The notes under the pieces were generated by a model. It was not told where the DNA came from and searched no databases. It worked only from the letters and a program-made list of their open reading frames with translations. 22,259 bases of DNA, from assembly GCA_038212375.1 (NCBI GenBank), contig JBBQUO010000014.1, positions 1 through 22,259 of the forward strand. The letters run 5' to 3'. Each line of letters opens with the position of its first letter. The first letter of the stretch is position 1. Made by a program: the position numbers and the translations under genes. Origin of the DNA: JBGTNQ01 sp038212375 (GTDB lineage Bacteria > Patescibacteriota > Minisyncoccia > Phycocordibacterales > Zambryskibacteraceae). Below are positions 6,434 to 15,124 of this stretch, one piece after another.

Positions 6434-7528
6434 ATGGCTATTATCATTTTTATCATTATCCTCGCAATTCTCATTTTGGTCCATGAATTTGGACATTTTA
6501 TTGTTGCAAAAAAATCTGGCATTAAAGTCACCGAATTTGGCCTCGGCTTCCCACCGAAGGTCTTTGCCATTACAAAAGGTGAGACTACATACACGTTGAA
6601 CGCAATACCGTTTGGAGGATTTGTAAGAATTTTTGGAGAAAATCCTGATGAAGATTCTATGTCTGGTCCTGAAAGTAATCGCAGTATTCTCCACAAACCT
6701 CGGCCAATTCAAATCGCTGTTCTCATCGCAGGAGTAACCATGAACGTTCTTTTTGCGTGGATTCTTATTTCGAGTGGATTTCTTATCGGCTTACCAACAC
6801 CAACAGAGGGTTACAATGGCCCTGGGCTTATTGAAAACGCACATATTGTCATAACAGAAGTAAGACCAAATTCTCCAGCATCGATCGCGGGAATAAAGCC
6901 TGGAGATGCAATACTGCAAATTACCTCTGGAACATATATTACCAAGATTGTAACTCCAGAAGTTGTTTCAAATTTTATTGAAGCTCACGGTAAACAAGGT
7001 GTCACTCTCGATCTAGCACGAGGGAAAGAACTTCTCTCGCTTTCTATGACTGCAAAGGAAGGGGTCGTACAAGGTCAAGTCGCGATAGGTGTTGCTATGG
7101 ATAGTATTGGGACACTCAAGCTTCCATTTTTCACGGCTTTCCGTGAAGGTGCCATTGTTACTTACGAACAACTCAAAGGGATATTTTTCGGCCTTGTTTC
7201 GTTTATTAAAACTATAGTTACGGGTGGCGGAGGATTTTCTCAAGTGACAGGACCAGTTGGTATCGTTGGCCTTGTTGGTGACGTCAGTCATTTGGGATTT
7301 GTATATCTTCTTTCATTTACAGCACTCATATCACTAAACTTGGCGGTAATTAACCTCTTGCCATTTCCTGCACTCGACGGGGGAAGGATCTTCATCGTCC
7401 TCATTGAAGCGATTATTCGTAAGCCTCTTCCTGCGAAAATTCTCAACACCGTAAATGGTGCAGGGTTTGTTATTCTCGTGCTTCTCATGATCGCTGTTAC
7501 TATTCATGATGTACTAAAGTTATTCTAA
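6434..7528 (+). CDS. rseP: RIP zinc metalloprotease, RseP/site-2 protease family
   Basis: An intramembrane protease that cuts transmembrane anti-sigma factors or leftover signal peptides. The 364-residue protein has the zinc motif HEFGH in the first helix (17-21), a PDZ domain around residues 135-205 (PNSPASIAGIKPGDAILQI), and the third metal ligand in LDGGR (Asp about 315) within a C-terminal membrane segment. Further helices lie at about 95-115, 260-290 and 340-360. One PDZ domain is present, versus two in E. coli RseP, as in many shorter family members. It sits between frr and a small unknown gene. Its substrate cannot be named; no anti-sigma factor gene is visible nearby. Confidence 0.95.
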   Translation: MAIIIFIIILAILILVHEFGHFIVAKKSGIKVTEFGLGFPPKVFAITKGETTYTLNAIPFGGFVRIFGENPDEDSMSGPESNRSILHKPRPIQIAVLIAGVTMNVLFAWILISSGFLIGLPTPTEGYNGPGLIENAHIVITEVRPNSPASIAGIKPGDAILQITSGTYITKIVTPEVVSNFIEAHGKQGVTLDLARGKELLSLSMTAKEGVVQGQVAIGVAMDSIGTLKLPFFTAFREGAIVTYEQLKGIFFGLVSFIKTIVTGGGGFSQVTGPVGIVGLVGDVSHLGFVYLLSFTALISLNLAVINLLPFPALDGGRIFIVLIEAIIRKPLPAKILNTVNGAGFVILVLLMIAVTIHDVLKLF

Positions 7529-7540
7529 CTCACATTTTTT

Positions 7541-7819
7541 ATGAATTTTGAACACACACCCGAACACATCCATGAGTCTCCTGAGTACATAAAAGATCTA
7601 ATGAAGTTCAAGATGATGGTTGAAGTACAGACGATGCTTATTTTGTGCGGAGAAGAAGCGACAGAAGACGAAAAAAGAATGTGGGTAGAGACCTACTCAA
7701 CTCCATTTCGTGTTGCCTTTGATCGAAGAGTAGGGAATGACGGTCAAAGCTTCCTAGAAAAATGTAAAACTAATTCTCAAGATGTGGCTATAGAAATTTC
7801 TACAGAGCTACAGAGTTAA
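7541..7819 (+). CDS. Small soluble protein of unknown function
   Basis: Not recognised. It encodes 92 residues, starts 12 bp after rseP and is probably co-transcribed with it. The sequence is acidic and helical (EYIKDLMKFKMMVEVQTML, then EEATEDEKRMWVETY), with a His/Glu-rich N-terminus (EHTPEHIHESPEY). No signal peptide, membrane segment, or cysteine pair is seen. Codon usage looks like that of its neighbours. No clear Shine-Dalgarno sequence precedes the ATG. Its status as a real gene rests on its length, position and lack of a competing frame. Confidence 0.65.
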   Translation: MNFEHTPEHIHESPEYIKDLMKFKMMVEVQTMLILCGEEATEDEKRMWVETYSTPFRVAFDRRVGNDGQSFLEKCKTNSQDVAIEISTELQS

Positions 7820-7882
7820 ATGGAGAGAGCTGTTTCAGTAAAATGCTATTTACTATTGAAAATGCGTACTGTCAATAGTTAT

Positions 7883-7911
7883 TTGCTGTGAGCTCTCAAG
7901 TGCGATACTAT
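7883..7911 (+). promoter_or_regulatory. Promoter of proS
   Basis: TTGCTG (7883-7888), a 17-nt spacer and TACTAT (7906-7911). The ATG at 7918 is 6 nt further on, so transcription should start at the ATG. This argues against the in-frame GTG at 7888 as start. Confidence 0.65.
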
Positions 7912-7917
7912 TTCGTC

Positions 7918-9180
7918 ATGAGACAAAGTAAACTATTCACCAAAACTCGCAAAGAAAGTCCAAAAGACGAGGTTTCAAAAAACGCTTCTCTTCTTATTCG
8001 TGCTGGATATATTCATAAAGAAATGGCTGGTGTATATGCATATTTACCACTCGGCCTCATGGTCCTCGAAAAGATCAAGCAGATTGCGCGTGAAGAAATG
8101 AACGCGATAGGAGGAGAAGAGCTCATTATGACAGCACTTCAGCGCAAAGAGCTTTGGCAGCAAACAGACAGATGGAGTGATGAAAACGTTGATGTGTGGT
8201 TCAAGTCAGAACTCAAAGCGGGAGGGGAAGTAGGATTCGGGTGGTCTCACGAAGAGCCTATTGCAGACATGCTCAAGCAATATATTTCGAGCTTCCGAGA
8301 TCTTCCGGTGTTTGTGTATCAATTCCAAACTAAATTTCGCAACGAGCTCCGTGCAAAGAGTGGCATTATGCGCGGACGTGAGTTTGTCATGAAAGACATG
8401 TACTCATTTTGTATTGATGAGCAAGATCATACGAAGTTTTATAATCAAACTATTGAGGCGTATAAGCGTTTCTACGCAAGGCTTGGTCTTGGAAATGATA
8501 CGTTCGTTACGTTTGCATCAGGTGGTGCATTCACTAAGTTTAGTCACGAATTCCAAACTGTGGCAGAAACTGGTGAAGACAAAATCTTCCTAAATCGTGA
8601 AAAGGGTATCGCAGTCAATGAGGAAGTGCTCAATGAAGAAACTCTGAAAAGTCTCGGTGTTAGTCGCGACGAGCTTACTGAGGTTGCAACAGCAGAAGTA
8701 GGAAATATTTTTAATTTTGGAACACAAAAATCTGAAGCGCTTGGACTTTTTTATACAAACGAAAAAGGTGAGAAGACGCCGGTATTTATGGGCTCTTACG
8801 GTATTGGTATTACCCGTGTTATGGGTCTCATGGTAGATAAGTTTTCTGATGAGAAAGGCATTATTTGGCCAGATTCTGCTTCACCATTTAACTCGCACCT
8901 TATTGAGATCAAGGGAAGTGAAGAAACAACAAAGCGTGCAGAAGCTCTGTACGCAAAGATGCAAGAAATCTCAGTTACAACATTGTATGATGATCGAGAT
9001 GTTCGTGCAGGGGAAAAGTTTGCGGATGCAGATCTTATAGGTATTCCATGGCATGTCATCGTCTCTGATCGTGGAAATATAGAAAAGACTGTTGAAGTGA
9101 AGCATCGTAGGACTGGTAAAACGCGAGTGATGCCAGAAACAGAGTTTCTTACCGGAACATTTACTGAACTCGCTGAATAA
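7918..9180 (+). CDS. proS: Prolyl-tRNA synthetase, short form without editing insertion
   Basis: Charges tRNA-Pro with proline. This class II synthetase of 420 residues shows motif 1 around LIRAGYIHKEMAGVYAYLPLG, motif 2 FRNELRAKSGIMRGREFVMKD (split by convention at about residues 130-150), and motif 3 with MGSYGIGITRVMGL, followed by a C-terminal anticodon-binding domain (VTTLYDDRDVRAGEKFADADL). E. coli-type ProRS has a long INS editing domain between motifs 2 and 3. Here that region is reduced to a short segment after AETGEDKIF. It therefore resembles the insertion-poor forms known from alphaproteobacteria and mitochondria. It begins an operon: mreB starts 1 nt after its stop codon. Confidence 0.95.
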   Translation: MRQSKLFTKTRKESPKDEVSKNASLLIRAGYIHKEMAGVYAYLPLGLMVLEKIKQIAREEMNAIGGEELIMTALQRKELWQQTDRWSDENVDVWFKSELKAGGEVGFGWSHEEPIADMLKQYISSFRDLPVFVYQFQTKFRNELRAKSGIMRGREFVMKDMYSFCIDEQDHTKFYNQTIEAYKRFYARLGLGNDTFVTFASGGAFTKFSHEFQTVAETGEDKIFLNREKGIAVNEEVLNEETLKSLGVSRDELTEVATAEVGNIFNFGTQKSEALGLFYTNEKGEKTPVFMGSYGIGITRVMGLMVDKFSDEKGIIWPDSASPFNSHLIEIKGSEETTKRAEALYAKMQEISVTTLYDDRDVRAGEKFADADLIGIPWHVIVSDRGNIEKTVEVKHRRTGKTRVMPETEFLTGTFTELAE

Positions 9181-9181
9181 T

Positions 9182-10255
9182 ATGGGATTTTTACCAAAGG
9201 GAAAATTTGAAAAGCTTAGAAGGCTTGTTTCAAACGATATTGGAATAGATCTTGGCACTGCAAATACCTTGGTGTATGTTCGTGGTGCTGGAATCGTGAT
9301 CAACGAGCCTTCAGTTGTAGCTGTTAACCAAAAGACTGGTCAGGTAGTAGCGGTCGGCAGTGCTGCAAAACAAATGCTTGGCCGTACTCCTGCACACATT
9401 GTGGCAGTGAGACCACTCGTCGACGGAGTAATCTCTGACTTTGAAGTTACCGAAGAGATGATTACTTATCTTCTCAATAAAGCACAAAAAGAAACCAAAA
9501 AAATGTTTGGACCGAGAGTGGTTGTCGGAGTTCCATCAGGAATAACAAATGTAGAAATTCGTGCAGTGCGTGATGCTACCCGTAATGCAGGTGCAGGGGA
9601 GGTACATATCGTAGAAGAACCAATGGCAGCTGCTATCGGGATGAGACTTCCAGTGCGCGAACCGATAGGTTCTATGGTGCTTGATATTGGTGGAGGAACT
9701 TCAGACATTGCCATCATCTCGCTCGGAGGAGTAGTGAAGTCAAAAAATCTTCGCATTGCTGGAGATAAACTTAGTAACGACATTATCGGGTATATCAGGT
9801 CTGAATTTAAAATATTAGTTGGGGAAAAGACTGCAGAAGATATCAAGATCGCAATCGGATCAGTAATTCCTGGAGAAGTGGCGCTCGAAGCATCGGTCAA
9901 AGGCCGTGATCTTATCACTGGCCTTCCCCGTGAAGTTGTCATTACAGATGCAGATATTCGTGAAGCAATATCTCTTTCGATTGCAAGTCTCGTAGAGGCA
10001 ACACGCGAAGTTCTGGAAACAACACCACCAGAAGTTCTCTCTGATATTATGAATCGCGGTATGTATCTTGCAGGAGGAGGAGCCCTCATCAAAGGTCTCG
10101 CGCAGCTTCTTCAAGAAGAGATCAAGATTCCTGTTCACGTAGCTGCAGATCCGCTAACAACCGTTGCTCGTGGCACTGGTCTTATACTCGAGGATCTCGC
10201 AGGGTTCTCAGAAGTGCTTATTCAAAATGAAGATGAACTACCCGCTAAAGCCTAA
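9182..10255 (+). CDS. mreB: MreB, canonical copy in the mre operon
   Basis: Cell-shape actin. The 357-residue protein has a basic, amphipathic N-terminus (MGFLPKGKFEKLRRL) suited to membrane binding. It then shows textbook MreB signatures: GIDLGTANTLVYV (21-33), EEPMAAAIG (145-153), VLDIGGGTSDIAI (166-178), YLAGGGALIKGL (295-306) and TTVARGTG (326-333). These are closer to the family consensus than those of the paralogue at 3190. It begins 1 nt after the proS stop with no visible Shine-Dalgarno sequence, so translation is probably coupled. Its 3' end overlaps the start of mreC by about 29 nt. Order mreB-mreC-mreD-mrdA is the classical elongasome operon. Confidence 0.96.
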   Translation: MGFLPKGKFEKLRRLVSNDIGIDLGTANTLVYVRGAGIVINEPSVVAVNQKTGQVVAVGSAAKQMLGRTPAHIVAVRPLVDGVISDFEVTEEMITYLLNKAQKETKKMFGPRVVVGVPSGITNVEIRAVRDATRNAGAGEVHIVEEPMAAAIGMRLPVREPIGSMVLDIGGGTSDIAIISLGGVVKSKNLRIAGDKLSNDIIGYIRSEFKILVGEKTAEDIKIAIGSVIPGEVALEASVKGRDLITGLPREVVITDADIREAISLSIASLVEATREVLETTPPEVLSDIMNRGMYLAGGGALIKGLAQLLQEEIKIPVHVAADPLTTVARGTGLILEDLAGFSEVLIQNEDELPAKA

Positions 10256-11027
10256 ACAAAGAAAAAATCCCAATGTCAAACCCGCTCTCATTATTACGGT
10301 GGGAGTTTTTTGTCTCATAATTCTTTTCTCACTTATACAGAAAAACAGTTCTTTTTCTATATTAGGGCCCCTTATGAGTCCGTTTTGGAAAGGTGAACAA
10401 GTTACTGGAAATTTTTTCGGTACGCATTTTGAAATACTGAGAAATAAAGAAACGTTGTTAACTGAGAATACTGTGCTGCGTCAAAAACTTGCTGATCTGT
10501 CTACACTTTCTCTTGAGCGAGATGCACTCATTCTTGAAAACAATCAGTTGAAATCACTTCGATCAGAGAGTTCAGATGGGGAAGTGGCACGTATATTGAC
10601 GAATCCATCTCAGTCTTTTTATGATCTAGTAACTGCAGAAGTAACGAGTAATTCGCAAGTCATAGTCGGAGATATAGTGTTTGGTCCTGGAAATACGGTT
10701 CTCGGTACTGTTGTTGATAGATCAGGCACACTTGTGCATATACGATTTTATTCAAGTGCAGGAATAGAAACATTAGCTCAGCTCGCAAAGAATGGGACTG
10801 CGATCGATCTGACAGGACAAGGGGGTGGGGGATTCATTTTTCCAGCTCCAAGAGATCTCGATATTGCAGTAGGAGATATAGTCATACTTCCTGCCCTTAA
10901 GACCAGTGTGCTTGGAACTGTACAAGCAGTTGAGCCACTTCGTGCTGATTCATTTAAAAATGTATACATTTCATTTCCACTCAATATTTTTAGTCTGACC
11001 TTTGTACGTATTAGTCATGGACATTAA
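10227..11027 (+). CDS. mreC: Rod-shape protein MreC
   Basis: MreC links the MreB filament to periplasmic cell-wall enzymes. The 266-residue protein has a basic cytoplasmic tail (MKMNYPLKPKQRKN), one transmembrane helix at about 19-40, a coiled coil at about 75-115 (LLTENTVLRQKLADLS...LILENNQLKSLR), and a beta-rich C-terminal domain with VIVGDIVFGPGNTVLGTVV and DIAVGDIVILPA repeats, as in the family. The start at 10227 (or 10233) lies inside the end of mreB; the frame stays open to 10164, but that part would be hydrophobic and fully antisense to the usual MreC architecture. The mreD-like gene overlaps its last 11 nt. Confidence 0.92.
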   Translation: MKMNYPLKPKQRKNPNVKPALIITVGVFCLIILFSLIQKNSSFSILGPLMSPFWKGEQVTGNFFGTHFEILRNKETLLTENTVLRQKLADLSTLSLERDALILENNQLKSLRSESSDGEVARILTNPSQSFYDLVTAEVTSNSQVIVGDIVFGPGNTVLGTVVDRSGTLVHIRFYSSAGIETLAQLAKNGTAIDLTGQGGGGFIFPAPRDLDIAVGDIVILPALKTSVLGTVQAVEPLRADSFKNVYISFPLNIFSLTFVRISHGH

Positions 11028-11295
11028 TCTTAAAAGAATTTTATTTGATATCGGGAGTTTCATCTTAGTATTATTTTTGCCTTGGTATGTGTGCCTCGCC
11101 GTAATCGTAATTGGAATATTTCTATACCCTTCGTATTACGAATCATTATTTTTTGCTCTTTCACTCGACGCATTGTATGGAGCGCGGTCAGCGCATATAT
11201 TGAGCTCGTATCCCTACACTATTTCGATAGGACTTCTCTTTCTGGTATCATTCTGGGTGAAGGAGCACGTAACGCTCTCGAGCAGGACACAGTGA
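11017..11295 (+). CDS. mreD: Very short MreD-like membrane protein
   Basis: Position between mreC and mrdA is the normal place of mreD, a membrane protein of the elongasome. Only 92 residues are encoded, against about 160 in usual MreD proteins. The sequence has hydrophobic segments at about 11-35 (FILVLFLPWYVCLAVIVIG), 36-53 (YYESLFFALSLDALYG) and 63-80 (PYTISIGLLFLVSF). The SLDALYG segment resembles the conserved Asp/Gly region of MreD (LxxDxxxG). The gene overlaps mreC by 11 nt and ends in GTGA, where the TGA stop overlaps the GTG start of mrdA, which indicates tight translational coupling. The assignment is mostly by context. It is either a minimal MreD or a lineage-specific replacement. 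Confidence 0.6.
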   Translation: MDINLKRILFDIGSFILVLFLPWYVCLAVIVIGIFLYPSYYESLFFALSLDALYGARSAHILSSYPYTISIGLLFLVSFWVKEHVTLSSRTQ

Positions 11296-12995
11296 CATAC
11301 AAACGATTCAAAAGAATTTTTTCAAAAGGTACAATTAGTGGTAGAAGTGAGATTCATCCAGACGAAATTTTTCTCGATTCTCGTAATCTACCAGATTTTG
11401 ACGTGCACCAATTTGAAGGAAGGATAGAGAAGCCTATTTCAAGAAGTGTTGCTCGAGGAGTTGCAATTGCATTTCTCCTTGTTGTCACTATGTTTCTTGG
11501 AAAGTTGTGGATACTCCAAGTTAAGAATGGTTACGCATTTGAAGCTCGCAGCGAAAACAATCACTTGAGGCGCACGACAGTGTTTGCAGAACGTGGAGTT
11601 ATTTATGATCGAAACAAAGTTGAACTCGCATGGAATGAGCTTGATCCGGAAACAGATTTTGCAAAAAGAATGTACATACCTGAGGATGGGTTCGCGCATC
11701 TTGTTGGGTACTTAAAATATCCATCAAAAGATAGTTCAGGAAATTATTACAATAATGTGTTTATCGGAAAAGATGGTGTTGAAGAGTTTTACGATCAAGA
11801 GCTTACGGGAACAAATGGAATGAAGCTTACTGAAACGGATGCAATGGGTAAGGTCCAATCTGAAGGAACACTTACGCCTCCAAAAGATGGTGCAGATCTT
11901 ACCTTATCGATTGATTCACGTATTCAGCACGAGCTTTATGATGTAATTAAAAATACTGCAGGCGATCGTGGGTTTACCGGTGGAGCTGGAGTTATTATGG
12001 ATGTTCATAACGGAGAAATTTTGGCAATAACGAGTTTCCCTGAATACGACCAAAATATTGTAACAGAGGGCACGGATCGTAAGGCAATTAATGATTTATT
12101 TAAACAAAAAAACAATCCATTTGTGGATCGTGCTATTTCTGGGCTCTATATTCCAGGCTCTATCATAAAACCTTTTGTTGCGATGGGTGTTCTTCAAGAG
12201 GGAATTATTGATCCAAAAAAGCAAATTCTTAGCACTGGATCAATCACTATTCCAAATCCATATGATTCGACAAAGAAGGCAGTGTTTCATGACTGGGAAG
12301 CGCATGGTTGGATCGACATGCGTCAGGCAATATCACAATCTTCTGATGAATACTTTTATACAGTTGGTGGAGGCAATGCTGGTCAAAAGGGTATCGGAAT
12401 CGCAAATATTGATACGTACTTGAGAATGTTTGGATTCGGCACTTCTACGGGAATTAATCTAATGGGAGAAAAAAGTGGAAACATCCCGAGTCCTCAGTGG
12501 AAGCAGGAGACGTTTGGTGAGCGCTGGTACCTCGGAGATACTTACAATAGCTCTATTGGTCAGTACGGCTTCCAGGTCACCCCAGTACAAGCTGTACGAG
12601 CTGTAGGAGTGTTTGGAAATGGTGGTACACTGGTCACTCCCACAGTACTTATCGATGACCCACGTAATGATACAAAGTCTATTCCACTCCCACTTCAGTC
12701 AAAGAATTTTGATATCGTACGAGAAGGTATGCGACTATCGGTAACAGAGGGTGTAGCAAAAGGTCTAAATATTGAAAATCTTCATATTGCAGCAAAAACA
12801 GGGACTGCAGAACTCGGCGTAAGTAAGGTGTTCGTAAACTCATGGGTAACAGGATTTTTCCCCTCCGAAAATCCACGCTACGCATTTGCGGTACTCATGG
12901 AGCATGGACCAAAAGGAAATGCGATTGGAGGAACTTATGTTATGAGACAAGTTATCGATTGGATGATGGCGAACACACCAGAGTATATAAAGTGA
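11292..12995 (+). CDS. mrdA: Penicillin-binding protein 2, elongation transpeptidase
   Basis: Cross-links peptidoglycan during elongation. From the GTG at 11292 the protein has 567 residues: a cytoplasmic N-terminus of about 50, a membrane helix at about 55-75 (GVAIAFLLVVTMFLGKLWIL), the PBP dimerisation domain, and the transpeptidase domain. All three active-site motifs are present: SIIK (about 290-293, in PGSIIKPF), SSD (about 350-352, the SxD form usual in PBP2) and KTG (502-504, in AAKTGTAE). The frame is open back to 11082, but that part overlaps the mreD-like gene. The GTGA overlap with its stop marks 11292 as the start. No rodA partner follows; greA comes next with its own promoter. 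Confidence 0.94.
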   Translation: MTYKRFKRIFSKGTISGRSEIHPDEIFLDSRNLPDFDVHQFEGRIEKPISRSVARGVAIAFLLVVTMFLGKLWILQVKNGYAFEARSENNHLRRTTVFAERGVIYDRNKVELAWNELDPETDFAKRMYIPEDGFAHLVGYLKYPSKDSSGNYYNNVFIGKDGVEEFYDQELTGTNGMKLTETDAMGKVQSEGTLTPPKDGADLTLSIDSRIQHELYDVIKNTAGDRGFTGGAGVIMDVHNGEILAITSFPEYDQNIVTEGTDRKAINDLFKQKNNPFVDRAISGLYIPGSIIKPFVAMGVLQEGIIDPKKQILSTGSITIPNPYDSTKKAVFHDWEAHGWIDMRQAISQSSDEYFYTVGGGNAGQKGIGIANIDTYLRMFGFGTSTGINLMGEKSGNIPSPQWKQETFGERWYLGDTYNSSIGQYGFQVTPVQAVRAVGVFGNGGTLVTPTVLIDDPRNDTKSIPLPLQSKNFDIVREGMRLSVTEGVAKGLNIENLHIAAKTGTAELGVSKVFVNSWVTGFFPSENPRYAFAVLMEHGPKGNAIGGTYVMRQVIDWMMANTPEYIK

Positions 12996-13037
12996 GGATG
13001 AAGAGGGACAGTGACAGCTAGTACGCGGTCGTTCACA

Positions 13038-13065
13038 TTGACTTACTGCTGTTTTCCTATAGAAT
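13038..13065 (+). promoter_or_regulatory. Promoter(s) of greA
   Basis: TTGACT (13038-13043), a 16-nt spacer and TAGAAT (13060-13065). A second identical TAGAAT lies at 13075-13080, 6 nt before the ATG at 13087. The first would give a leader of about 14 nt, the second a leaderless mRNA. Confidence 0.6.
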
Positions 13066-13086
13066 AGTCGAGATTAGAATCCATAT

Positions 13087-13548
13087 ATGAGCGAAGAACA
13101 CGAATACCTAACCCAGGCAAAATACGATGAATTCAAGGTTGAGCTCCAACAGCTCAAGACTGTTCGCCGTAAAGAAGTTGCAGAAAATCTCGAGTACGCA
13201 AAAGCTCTCGGAGACCTCTCAGAAAATGCAGAATACCACGAAGCGCGTGATATGCAGGCTTCTGTTGAAGATCGCATTGCACGTCTTGAAATGATGCTCA
13301 AATCTGCGAGCATTATCTCTTCTCATGACACCGATTCAGTCACTATTGGCTCAGTAGTAACGGTAAAAAAAGGAAATACTGAAAAAGTGTTTACCTTTGT
13401 TGGTTCAGAAGAGGCAGATATGGCGCAAGGAAAAATCTCTGTAAAGTCACCACTAGGCGCCGCAGCACTCGGCAAAAAGAAAGGTGAGTCGTTCTCTTTC
13501 AAGACACCCTCTGGTATGATGGAGTATAAGGTTACCGATATTACATAA
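13087..13548 (+). CDS. greA: Transcription elongation factor GreA
   Basis: GreA enters the RNA polymerase secondary channel and stimulates cleavage of backtracked transcripts. The 153 residues fit the family length of about 158. The N-terminal coiled coil carries the acidic tip in GDLSENAEYHEARD (42-55), with the key Asp43 and Glu46. The C-terminal FKBP-like domain includes VTIGSVVTVKK, ISVKSPLGAAALGKKKGES and YKVTDI, all typical. It has its own promoter and precedes lysS by 82 bp. No sign of truncation. Confidence 0.96.
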   Translation: MSEEHEYLTQAKYDEFKVELQQLKTVRRKEVAENLEYAKALGDLSENAEYHEARDMQASVEDRIARLEMMLKSASIISSHDTDSVTIGSVVTVKKGNTEKVFTFVGSEEADMAQGKISVKSPLGAAALGKKKGESFSFKTPSGMMEYKVTDIT

Positions 13549-13563
13549 ATTCTTTTAGCTTTT

Positions 13564-13581
13564 AGCTACAAGCTTGTAGCT
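13564..13581. repeat. Perfect 18-bp palindrome between greA and lysS
   Basis: AGCTACAAG followed directly by its reverse complement CTTGTAGCT. TTTTAGCT occurs twice just before it, and CTACAAG again at about 13593. There is no T-run in either direction, so it is not a standard terminator. It may be a protein-binding site or a weak mRNA hairpin. Confidence 0.5.
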
Positions 13582-13630
13582 TCAATTCTTAATCTACAAG
13601 CACCTATCTAATTCCTAGAAGCTCGACATC

Positions 13631-15112
13631 ATGGCTTCAATCGATGAAATTCGAAATACTCGCATAGAAAAACTCCAAAAGCTAAACAATGCTGGCATGG
13701 ATTGCTATCCAGCACATACCGATCGTGATTTTGAAATAGCACAAGCAATCGAAAAGTTTGAAAAGCTTTCCACCAAAGAACCAAAAAAAGAATATTCTTT
13801 GGCAGGTCGCATTATGTCACTGCGCCCACAAGGTGGACTCGCATTTTTCCACTTTTCTGATGGAACAGGAAGATTCCAAGCACTCCTTAAAAAAGGAGAA
13901 TTAATTTCTGATGCAGATTTCGATCTCTTTATCAACACCGTAGATATTGGCGATTTTGTCGAAGTTACAGGTACGTTTTTTGAGACAAACAGGAAAGAAA
14001 GAACCATTCAAGTAAAAACATGGAAGATGCTCGCAAAGACACTCCGTTCTCTTCCGGAAAAGTGGCATGGACTTACCGATACTGAAGAGCGTTTTCGCAA
14101 ACGATACCTTGATACGCTCATGAACGCCGAAGTGATGCAGCGTTTTCTTACTCGTACCAAGATTATCAAATCCATACGGTCGTTTTACGATGATGCTGGA
14201 TATATTGAAGTTGAAGTCCCTACACTCCAGATCCTTGCGGGTGGTGCTACCGCAGAGCCTTTTGTGACACATCACAACGCACTTGATCTAAATTTTTATC
14301 TTACGATTGCACAGGAACTCTACCTCAAAGAGCTTCTCGCGGGAGGTTTTACTAAAGTGTATGAAATCGGTAAACGTTTTCGTAACGAAGGCATCGATAC
14401 ATCCCACAATCCAGAATTTACAATGCTCGAAAGTAATGAGGCATATGCTGATGCGAAAAGCCAACGCACGTTTGTCGAAAAACTTTTCAAATCTGTGATA
14501 AAAGATGTATTCGAATCACATTCATTCACCTATGATGATCAAACAATCGACGTGAATGGAGCGTTTTCTATCGTGACCTTTTACGATCTTCTTAGAAAGT
14601 TTGCACTCATTGCAAATCCTGAGTCTCTAGGACGAGACGAAGCTTCTATTATTGCTCAACGTCTCGGAATTAAAGTTGATCCAAAAGAAGCTATAGAAAA
14701 GATTCTTGATAATATTTATAAAAAAGCAGCTCGTCCAAAACTCATTCAACCAACTTTCATTATCGATTACCCAGTCTCTTTTAACCCGTTTGCAAAACGA
14801 CTTCCAAACGATCCAACACTCATTGACCGTTTTCAGCTTGTCATCGGTGGAGTGGAGCTCGTCAATGCGTTTTCAGAGCTCAATAATCCTATCGACCAAA
14901 AGGAACGATATCTCGAACAGGACAAAAAGAGAAACGAAGGAGAGCAAGAAATCTCCCCATCTGATGTTGAATACCTTGAGGCGATGGAACATGGCATGCC
15001 ACCGAATGGGGGGATAGGTATTGGTATCGATCGCCTCGTCATGCTCCTCACTAATGTCAAAAATATTAAAGAAGTGATTTTGTTCCCAACATTAAAACCT
15101 AGATCTGAATAA
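13631..15112 (+). CDS. lysS: Lysyl-tRNA synthetase, class II
   Basis: Charges tRNA-Lys. The 493 residues match the usual length of about 500. An N-terminal OB-fold anticodon domain spans about 55-150 (YSLAGRIMSLRPQGGLAFFHF), followed by the class II core. Motif 1 lies around FLTRTKIIKSIRSFYDD, motif 2 is KRFRNEGIDTSHNPEFTMLE (about 238-257), and motif 3 is GIGIGIDRLVMLLTN at the C-terminus. The VELVNAFSELNNPIDQ segment is typical of bacterial LysS. Start: ATG at 13631, with no clear Shine-Dalgarno sequence. It follows greA on the same strand and is followed after 12 bp by an unknown gene. Confidence 0.97.
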   Translation: MASIDEIRNTRIEKLQKLNNAGMDCYPAHTDRDFEIAQAIEKFEKLSTKEPKKEYSLAGRIMSLRPQGGLAFFHFSDGTGRFQALLKKGELISDADFDLFINTVDIGDFVEVTGTFFETNRKERTIQVKTWKMLAKTLRSLPEKWHGLTDTEERFRKRYLDTLMNAEVMQRFLTRTKIIKSIRSFYDDAGYIEVEVPTLQILAGGATAEPFVTHHNALDLNFYLTIAQELYLKELLAGGFTKVYEIGKRFRNEGIDTSHNPEFTMLESNEAYADAKSQRTFVEKLFKSVIKDVFESHSFTYDDQTIDVNGAFSIVTFYDLLRKFALIANPESLGRDEASIIAQRLGIKVDPKEAIEKILDNIYKKAARPKLIQPTFIIDYPVSFNPFAKRLPNDPTLIDRFQLVIGGVELVNAFSELNNPIDQKERYLEQDKKRNEGEQEISPSDVEYLEAMEHGMPPNGGIGIGIDRLVMLLTNVKNIKEVILFPTLKPRSE

Positions 15113-15124
15113 TCATACAAAACT

